NCBI GenBank assembly: GCA_015661985.1
Contig: DQVB01000690.1
Location: 1-7,348 of the forward strand
Direction: 5' to 3'
Length of the DNA: 7,348 nt
From: Planctomycetota bacterium
GTDB taxonomy: Bacteria; Planctomycetota; Planctomycetia; Pirellulales; Thermoguttaceae
The notes beneath the pieces are model-generated. The model was not told where the DNA came from and did no database searches. It was given only the letters and a program-made list of their open reading frames with translations. Of the stretch, positions 1 to 4,460 are shown piece after piece. The first letter of the stretch is position 1, and every line of letters starts with the position of its first letter. The position numbers and the translations under genes were made by a program.

Positions 1-72
1 CCCCGACGGCAGCCCCTGCCGCCCACCTCCAGGTCTACCTTGATCACGGCCAAGCTCTGGCTGATCGGCCAT
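1..72 (-). CDS. possible start of a leftward gene, cut by the window edge
   Basis: On the minus strand an ATG at 72-70 opens a frame that stays open for 24 codons to the left edge. It is preceded by GGAGG (plus-strand 81-85) with an 8-base spacer, one of the better ribosome binding sites in the window. The visible peptide, beginning MADQPELGRD, is rich in Gly, Arg, Gln and Pro and looks like a disordered N-terminus; no family can be recognised. A second minus-strand frame with a GTG start near 48 (beginning VIKVDLEVGG) is also open to the edge but lacks a clear ribosome binding site. If real, the gene is divergent from the lipoprotein gene and shares its upstream region. The call rests on the site and the open frame only. 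Confidence 0.35.
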   Translation of the reverse strand, partial: MADQPELGRDQGRPGGGRQGLPSG

Positions 73-452
73 CGGCGATCCCTCCGTATACTATCGGCCG
101 AGCCGTCCCCGTTGGACAGCGTCACGTTGTCACTGTTTCCGCTCGCAACTTGTTTTGGTGACAGTACTTGCACACAGGCGGCATACCGAATCGGAGCCTG
201 GTTCTGTTGAGGCTGGCTTTGCTGCGCCTTGGAAGCGAAAGAGGCTCGGCTCGGAGAGCCAAGCCACAGAGGCGCCAAGCCGCAATCATGGCGGCGCCCA
301 ATTATAGTGCCGCGTTCCAGCGTCGCACACCGTCTGGCGAAGGAGCGTCCCCGAACGGCACGATCATGTCCCAGTCTGCCGGCGGGGGCGCGACAGGGCC
401 GGTGTGTGCAGGAGGCAACTTGCCCTACTTGGCCTGGCTTCTCCAATTCGCC
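73..452. other. intergenic region, no supported gene
   Basis: No frame here has credible protein composition; the open frames are Arg-, Pro- and Ser-rich and overlap each other. What can be seen is: three close copies of ATCGGC (64-69, 71-76, 93-98); a TGTCAC/GTGACA inverted pair (128-133 and 158-163) with an extra GTCAC at 121-125; a 5-bp stem with a 3-base loop at 248-260 (GGCTC/GAGCC), enclosed by TGGCTT (214-219) pairing with AAGCCA (261-266). These may be regulatory or leader structures, but none matches a class I know. Confidence 0.5.
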
Positions 453-481
453 TTGACAGGGCCCATCCGGCCGGCTACTTT
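453..481 (+). promoter_or_regulatory. sigma-70-type promoter for the lipoprotein gene
   Basis: A perfect TTGACA -35 box lies at 453-458, then a 17-base spacer, then TACTTT at 476-481. The latter keeps the most conserved -10 positions (T1, A2, T6). Transcription would start near 488, giving a leader of about 40 bases before the ATG at 529. The match to the vegetative consensus and the position just ahead of the only real gene in this direction support the call. The -10 is only three of six to consensus, so it remains a prediction. Confidence 0.45.
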
Positions 482-528
482 CCCGCCTCTCGTTGTGCCT
501 TATTCCCACTGACCACTGCTGTGCGTCC

Positions 529-1407
529 ATGTCGCGTTGTCTTGTCGGCCTGTGTGCTGCCGCCCTGGTACTTTCGGCCATTGCCTGCACGCCGTGGTCG
601 AAACGCCACACCTCGCCGTTGCGCCCGGCCCAGATGTCTCCGGACAGTGTGGTGTTGGAAGTGTTCTTTGTCCGATTCCCCTTTGGTGATTCGGAAGCCA
701 ACGGCGCCCTATGGCAGGAGGTGGACGAACAGCATTTCCCCCCCGTGGTGCGTCGTGAACTGGTGCGCAACGGCTTTCGGGTCGGAGTGGTGGGGCCCCA
801 ACCCCCGGCGCCGCTTGCCCGCCTTTTGGCCCTTGGCGACCAGCCCCCGGGTCCGCTGGGGGAGGAGACCACCTCCGGGGACCAGTTGGGCGAGGAGCCG
901 GCCGTCAGCGGCTGGCATTCCCAGTGTCGGGCCGGTCGTCGCCTGGAGATCGCCGCATCGAAGCTTTACCCGGAGCTGTGCCTGCTGATCCCTGACGAGG
1001 GTGGGCTGTGCGGCGAGAGTTACCGGAACGCCCAGGGCATATTGGCCGTCACTCCCGAGTTGGAGAGGGACGGCCGGGTACGGCTCCAGGTGGTCCCGGA
1101 GCTGCATTACGGCCAGGCGCGGCAGCAGCCCGTGCCGGCCCGCGGCGGCTTCCGACTCGAGGTTCGGCGTCCGCGCCGGGTCTTCGACCAGCTGGGTTTC
1201 GCCGCCACGCTGACGCCGGGCCAGATGGTCCTGGTCGGCTGTTTGCCCAACCGCCCGGGGAGTCTAGGGCACCATTTCCTTACGCAAGTGCGTAATGGCC
1301 AGCGGGAGCAGAAACTGCTGGTCATCCGTCTTGCCCAGACACAACACGACGACCTGGTGGTCCCGGTCCAAGAGATCCCGCTGGACGACCTGCCGGCGGA
1401 CGAGTGA
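529..1407 (+). CDS. secreted lipoprotein, secretin-like C-terminal part, function unknown
   Basis: This encodes a 292-residue predicted lipoprotein. Residues 1-20 form a type II signal: basic Arg3, a hydrophobic stretch, then LSAIAC with the lipidated Cys20. The -3 residue is Ala where Leu is usual, so lipidation is likely rather than certain. Residues about 40-85 (VVLEVFFVRFPFGD onward, ending in a charged helix) form a conserved-looking N-terminal block. Residues 100-128 are a Pro/Gly/Glu-rich linker. Residues about 178-270 read as strands: RVRLQVVPELHYG, RLEVRRPRRVF, TLTPGQMVLVGCLP, and QKLLVIRLAQT. This order (strand with PE, then GQxVLVG, then a hydrophobic end strand) recalls the C-terminal half of secretin pore proteins, though it is much shorter than a secretin. 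I chose the ATG at 529 because it gives the lipobox signal at the N-terminus; a TTG at 493 would add 12 unlike residues. There is no Shine-Dalgarno site. I recall similar unnamed proteins in planctomycetes, but no function is established. Confidence 0.8.
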   Translation: MSRCLVGLCAAALVLSAIACTPWSKRHTSPLRPAQMSPDSVVLEVFFVRFPFGDSEANGALWQEVDEQHFPPVVRRELVRNGFRVGVVGPQPPAPLARLLALGDQPPGPLGEETTSGDQLGEEPAVSGWHSQCRAGRRLEIAASKLYPELCLLIPDEGGLCGESYRNAQGILAVTPELERDGRVRLQVVPELHYGQARQQPVPARGGFRLEVRRPRRVFDQLGFAATLTPGQMVLVGCLPNRPGSLGHHFLTQVRNGQREQKLLVIRLAQTQHDDLVVPVQEIPLDDLPADE

Positions 1408-1744
1408 CGCGGTTCGGCATGGCTGGATGAGCCCGGCGCTGGTTGGGGTGGCTCACGATTCTGCGGCTTCGCCGGTGGCGTAACCTCCCGCCGGCCTTGC
1501 ACGGGCCGGGCCGAGGGGGCAAGATCGGTAGTCGTCCCGGGGAGGTTCTGCCCGGGCGCCAGCCCGTGGGCGAAGGCCCGGGCGGGCCGGGCAGAAGGCG
1601 CCGCGTGCGGCCCGTATCGCTCAGCGTTCATTCCGAATGGGATAACCGCCTCGAAGCCCCAAGCGGCTGCCTGACCGTGTGCCGGGTCTATTGCCGTTTC
1701 CTGTGACGTGTGTTTGACGACCGGATTTGACCCCATGAAAGATC
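1408..1744. other. structured intergenic gap between lipoprotein and small membrane protein genes
   Basis: No convincing gene lies in this 337-base gap. It holds several inverted repeats: TGAGCC/GGCTCA (1428-1433 with 1450-1455), 20 bases past the lipoprotein stop; CGGC-TTC-GCCG (1464-1474); and the larger element at 1546-1596, listed separately. None is followed by a run of T, so none is a textbook intrinsic terminator. I see no clear promoter for the downstream gene: TTGACG at 1710-1715 has no -10 at the right distance. Confidence 0.5.
1546..1596. repeat. long perfect-arm inverted repeat with nested stems
   Basis: The arms TTCTGCCCGG (1546-1555) and CCGGGCAGAA (1587-1596) are perfect 10-base reverse complements around a 31-base loop. 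The loop itself contains GCCC-GT-GGGC and the palindrome GCCCGGGC, so several folds compete. It may be a transcription end signal without a U-tract, part of a small RNA, or a dispersed repeat; the sequence alone does not decide. Confidence 0.5.
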
Positions 1745-1984
1745 ATGAGTGAACCTGACCGTTCCGACCAATTGGAGGCCCTTGTGCGCTCCGTTCGCCG
1801 ACAGCTGGCGCGCGTGACTGTCTGGCTGGTGGCCATCACCCTGGTCCTGGTGCTGTTGACCATGTCTGTCTACGGCAGCCTGGTGAACTATTTCGGCGCC
1901 GAGCCGTTGATGTACGGCAGCACGCTGGCGGGGGCCGCGCTGGTGGGGTTTGCCGCGGGGTGGTTGGCCCGGCCCAGGCGGTAG
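1745..1984 (+). CDS. small membrane protein with two transmembrane helices
   Basis: This is a 79-residue protein. Residues 1-23 are polar, with charged and helical character and Arg15, Arg18, Arg19 and Arg23 just before the membrane. Helix 1 spans about 24-44 (starting VTVWLVAITLVLVLL). A short loop with NYFGAEPLMYG follows, then helix 2 spans about 59-75, and the protein ends in RPRR. By the positive-inside rule both ends face the cytoplasm. The transition from charged N-terminus to two clean hydrophobic helices is unlikely by chance. The start has no strong ribosome binding site; an upstream ATG at 1735 opens a five-codon frame (MKDHE) whose TGA overlaps this start region. The gene converges on acs with 44 bases between stop codons. 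I know no function; I recall similar short unnamed proteins from planctomycetes, without certainty. Confidence 0.7.
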   Translation: MSEPDRSDQLEALVRSVRRQLARVTVWLVAITLVLVLLTMSVYGSLVNYFGAEPLMYGSTLAGAALVGFAAGWLARPRR

Positions 1985-2028
1985 AGGCGCAGCGGGTCTT
2001 GGCGCCGTGGAAGGTGAAGGTGCCGGGG

Positions 2029-3990
2029 TCATTCTTCTTCCTGGCGGAGGCGGGCCAAGACGCTGTAATCTTCCAACGTGCTGGTGTCGCCCACGCTCTC
2101 TCGGCCGGCGGCGATGTCGCGCAGCAGGCGTCGCATGATCTTGCCGCTGCGTGTTTTGGGCAACGCCGTGGTGAAGCGGATATCATCGGGCACGGCCAAG
2201 GCGCCGATTTCGCGGCGGACATGGTCCTTCAGTTCTTGGCGCAGCTCGTCGCTCGGTTCTGCGTCGCCGGTGAGCGTGACGAACACGGCCACGGCTTCTC
2301 CCTTGATTTCGTGCGGTCGGCCCACGGCGGCCGCTTCGGCCACAGCCGGGTGGCTGACCAGCGCCGATTCAATTTCGATGGTGCTCAGCCGATGGCCGGA
2401 GACGTTCAGCACGTCGTCCATGCGGCCCATGATCCAGTAGTATCCGTCCTCGTCGCAGCGGGCGTTGTCGCCGGTGAGGTATTGGCCGGGCACCTTGCTC
2501 CAGTATTGCATCCTGTAGCGTTGCTCGTCGCCCCAGATACCGCGGAGCATCCCGGGCCAGGGGCGTGTGATGGTCAGCCAGCCGCCGCGGCCGGGGGGCA
2601 CTGGCCGGAGGTCTTCGCCCACGATCTGGGGGACGATGCCCGGCAGGGGCTTGCAACAGCTTCCCGGCTTGGTGGGGATGGCTCCCGGCAACGGGGTCAT
2701 GAGGATGCCGCCGGTCTCCGTCTGCCACCAGGTATCGACGATGGGGCAGCGGCCGCCGCCGATCTTGGTGTGGTACCACATCCAAGCTTCCGGGTTGATC
2801 CCCTCGCCCACGGTACCCAGCAGCCGGAGGCTGGACAGATCGTGCTTGTCCACCCACTGATCGCCCCAGCGGATGAAGGAGCGGATGGCCGTCGGCGCGG
2901 TATAGAAGACGTTGACCCCATGTTGTTCGATCAGTTGCCAAAAGCGGCCTTCGTCGGGCCAATTCGGGGCGCCTTCATACATGAGCACCGTGGCGCCGGC
3001 ACTGAGCGGGCCGTAAACGATGTAGCTGTGACCGGTGATCCAGCCGATATCGGCGGTACACCAGAACAGATCGGAATCGCGGATATCGAAGACCCACTCG
3101 AACGTCTTCTTCACGTACAGGTTATAGCCGGCCGTCGTGTGTTTGATGCCTTTCGGTTTTCCAGTCGAACCGCTGGTGTAGAGCAGGAACAAGACGGTTT
3201 CGCTCTCCAGGGGTTCGGCGGGGCAGTCGGCCGGGGCCTGGGCCATCAGTTCGCCCCACCAGAAGTCGCGGCCCGATCGCATGGGCACGTCCGCCCCGGT
3301 GCGCCGGACGACCACGCATTTTTCCACGGTGGGTGACTTCTCCAGCGCCGCGTCGACGGTTTGCTTCAAGGGCAGCTGTTTGCCTCGCCGCCAGCCGCCG
3401 TCGGCGGTGATCTGCAGCTTGGCCGTGGCGTCCCGGTTGCGGTCGGCGATGGCCTCGGCCGAGAAGCCGGCGAAGATGACCGAATGGATGGCCCCGATGC
3501 GCGCACAGGCCAGCATGGCGATGACCAGTTCGGGGATCATCGGCATGTAGAGCGAAACCACATCGCCCTGTCCCACGCCCAGGCCTTTGAGCACATTGGC
3601 GAAACGGCACACCTCCTGGTGCAGCTCACCGTAGGTGAGCACCCGGTTTTCCCCGAGCGGTTCGCCTTCCCAGACGATGGCCCGTTTCTGCTGCCTTTCG
3701 GTGCCCAGGTGCCGATCCAAACAGTTGTAGGAGACATTCGTCTGGCCACCCGCGAACCATTGGGCGAACGGCTCGTTCCACACGAGCACCTCCTCGAAGG
3801 GCCTGAACCAATGCAACTCGCCGGCCAGACGTCCCCAGAAGCCCTCGGGGTCCTCCAGGGCTTCCCGGTACATCGCCTCGTACTGTTCCGGCGACTTGAT
3901 CCGCGCCTGCTGGACGAACTCCGGCGGTGGAGAGAACAGGCGCTCTTCGCGCATCACACTGTCGATCTGGCCAGATTCCGCTTTCGCCAT
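2029..3990 (-). CDS. acs: acetyl-CoA synthetase (AMP-forming)
   Basis: This cytoplasmic enzyme converts acetate, ATP and CoA to acetyl-CoA, AMP and pyrophosphate through acetyl-AMP. At 653 residues it has the usual full length of bacterial Acs (about 650). Key motifs in order are: the N-terminal Acs extension (FWGRLAGELHW, 51-61); the phosphate-binding loop TSGSTGKPKG (272-281); DTWWQTETGG (419-428), whose Trp pair marks the acetate-sized acyl pocket of true Acs; YLTGD (504-508); the hinge region GRMDDVLNVSGHRL (522-535); and PKTRSGK (611-617). Lys617 matches the adenylation Lys (609 in Salmonella) that protein acetyltransferases silence and sirtuins reactivate, so that control is possible, although no such gene is nearby. 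The ATG at 3990 is preceded by GGAGG at 4004-4000 with a 9-base spacer. The gene is a single-gene unit here, convergent with the small membrane protein gene and divergent from the cytochrome gene. No key residue is missing. Confidence 0.98.
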   Translation of the reverse strand: MAKAESGQIDSVMREERLFSPPPEFVQQARIKSPEQYEAMYREALEDPEGFWGRLAGELHWFRPFEEVLVWNEPFAQWFAGGQTNVSYNCLDRHLGTERQQKRAIVWEGEPLGENRVLTYGELHQEVCRFANVLKGLGVGQGDVVSLYMPMIPELVIAMLACARIGAIHSVIFAGFSAEAIADRNRDATAKLQITADGGWRRGKQLPLKQTVDAALEKSPTVEKCVVVRRTGADVPMRSGRDFWWGELMAQAPADCPAEPLESETVLFLLYTSGSTGKPKGIKHTTAGYNLYVKKTFEWVFDIRDSDLFWCTADIGWITGHSYIVYGPLSAGATVLMYEGAPNWPDEGRFWQLIEQHGVNVFYTAPTAIRSFIRWGDQWVDKHDLSSLRLLGTVGEGINPEAWMWYHTKIGGGRCPIVDTWWQTETGGILMTPLPGAIPTKPGSCCKPLPGIVPQIVGEDLRPVPPGRGGWLTITRPWPGMLRGIWGDEQRYRMQYWSKVPGQYLTGDNARCDEDGYYWIMGRMDDVLNVSGHRLSTIEIESALVSHPAVAEAAAVGRPHEIKGEAVAVFVTLTGDAEPSDELRQELKDHVRREIGALAVPDDIRFTTALPKTRSGKIMRRLLRDIAAGRESVGDTSTLEDYSVLARLRQEEE

Positions 3991-4049
3991 ACTCGGCCAC
4001 CTCCATTTGTTCTTGCGGGGGGGAAGCTGACAGGATTAGAGGTTTCTCA

Positions 4050-4070
4050 AGCCACGGCGGTCCCGTGGCT
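4050..4070. repeat. 8-bp perfect hairpin in the acs upstream region
   Basis: AGCCACGG (4050-4057) and CCGTGGCT (4063-4070) are perfect reverse complements around a 5-base loop. The element lies 60-80 bases upstream of the acs start. No T-run follows on either strand, so it is not an intrinsic terminator. It could be an operator or a leader stem of acs mRNA. Confidence 0.45.
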
Positions 4071-4261
4071 CAGTAGATCAACACTCCGGCACCCAGCGCC
4101 GCGGCAGAAGGTGTAGGAATCGGTTTCCTCCAGAAATCGGCGGTGATGCGTTGTACGGGCCCGGCATGGTCGGCGACGCCGAGCCGGCCCATTCGTGGAC
4201 GGCTCGATTGTACGGAGATCCCGGCGCCGCGTCAACGCAACAGGGTCAGCCAGCCAACGCG

Positions 4262-4308
4262 GCCTCCGGGAGGCGGACCCCGAGGGCGTGGCCTCGGCAC
4301 GCGGGGTC
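4262..4308. repeat. two tandem GC-rich hairpins
   Basis: The first is GCCTC (4262-4266) / GAGGC (4270-4274) with a 3-base loop. The second is CCGAGG (4280-4285) / CCTCGG (4292-4297) with a 6-base loop, extended by GACC (4276-4279) pairing with GGTC (4305-4308) across a bulge. The two follow each other with one base between. In a GC-rich genome some pairing is expected by chance, but the tandem arrangement is notable. Function unknown. Confidence 0.4.
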
Positions 4309-4383
4309 GGCCCGCCCGGCCATTGTCTACTCCGTCGGTGAACAACGGCCGTGCCCCAGGCCGTGAGGCGGCCATATCCGGTG

Positions 4384-4403
4384 CCAGCAACCGCTGGTAA
4401 AAT
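4384..4403 (+). promoter_or_regulatory. extended -10 promoter with adjacent inverted repeat, upstream of the cytochrome gene
   Basis: TAAAAT at 4398-4403 matches the -10 consensus at five of six positions and is preceded by TGG, giving an extended -10 (TGnTAAAAT). The -35 region (near 4374-4380) is poor, as is common for extended -10 promoters. Transcription would begin near 4410, leaving a leader of about 50 bases. An inverted repeat CCAGC-AACC-GCTGG (4384-4397) abuts the -10, and GCTGG recurs at 4405-4409. This placement would suit an operator for a regulator controlling the cytochrome gene. The promoter is predicted from sequence only. Confidence 0.45.
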
Positions 4404-4448
4404 CGCTGGCGGGAATTGGTTTTTTTCCGTCCTTCGTTCCAAGCATGT

Positions 4449-4454
4449 GAGGAG
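4449..4454 (+). promoter_or_regulatory. ribosome binding site that fixes the cytochrome start
   Basis: GAGGAG lies 6 bases ahead of the ATG at 4461 and decides this start over an in-frame TTG at 4416. Just before it, ATG-TGA at 4445-4450 forms a start-stop pair that overlaps the site, probably by chance. Confidence 0.7.
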
Positions 4455-4460
4455 ACAGAC

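Larger units (their letters stand above)
3991..4460. other. divergent intergenic region between acs and the multihaem cytochrome gene
   Basis: This 470-base stretch has no credible gene but much potential structure. It holds the acs ribosome binding site and a C7 tract (plus-strand G 4017-4023), a hairpin at 4050-4070, tandem hairpins at 4262-4308, an ACGGCC/GGCCGT stem (4345-4350 with 4359-4364), and the likely cytochrome promoter with an inverted repeat (4384-4403). A T7 tract lies at 4420-4426. I could not find a convincing acs promoter on the minus strand. Confidence 0.6.

Noticed and set aside
87..92. TATACT as a -10 box for a rightward promoter
   Set aside because: No acceptable -35 lies 15-19 bases upstream, and it is more than 430 bases from the next rightward gene.
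1960..3336. 458-residue open frame on the plus strand opposite acs
   Set aside because: It is exactly antisense to an intact, motif-complete acs. Long antisense frames arise easily opposite GC-rich genes with strong third-position bias, and its His/Ala/Gly-rich peptide shows no domain.
4017..4023. C7 tract in the acs leader as a phase-variation switch
   Set aside because: Seven bases is short for slipped-strand switching, the tract is outside the coding region and between no recognised promoter boxes.
4384..4426. Intrinsic terminator from GCCAGC/GCTGGC and the T7 tract before the cytochrome gene
   Set aside because: The stem would enclose a 16-base loop and sit 9 bases from the T-run; no gene reads into it on the plus strand. 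The promoter reading of TAAAAT explains the region better.
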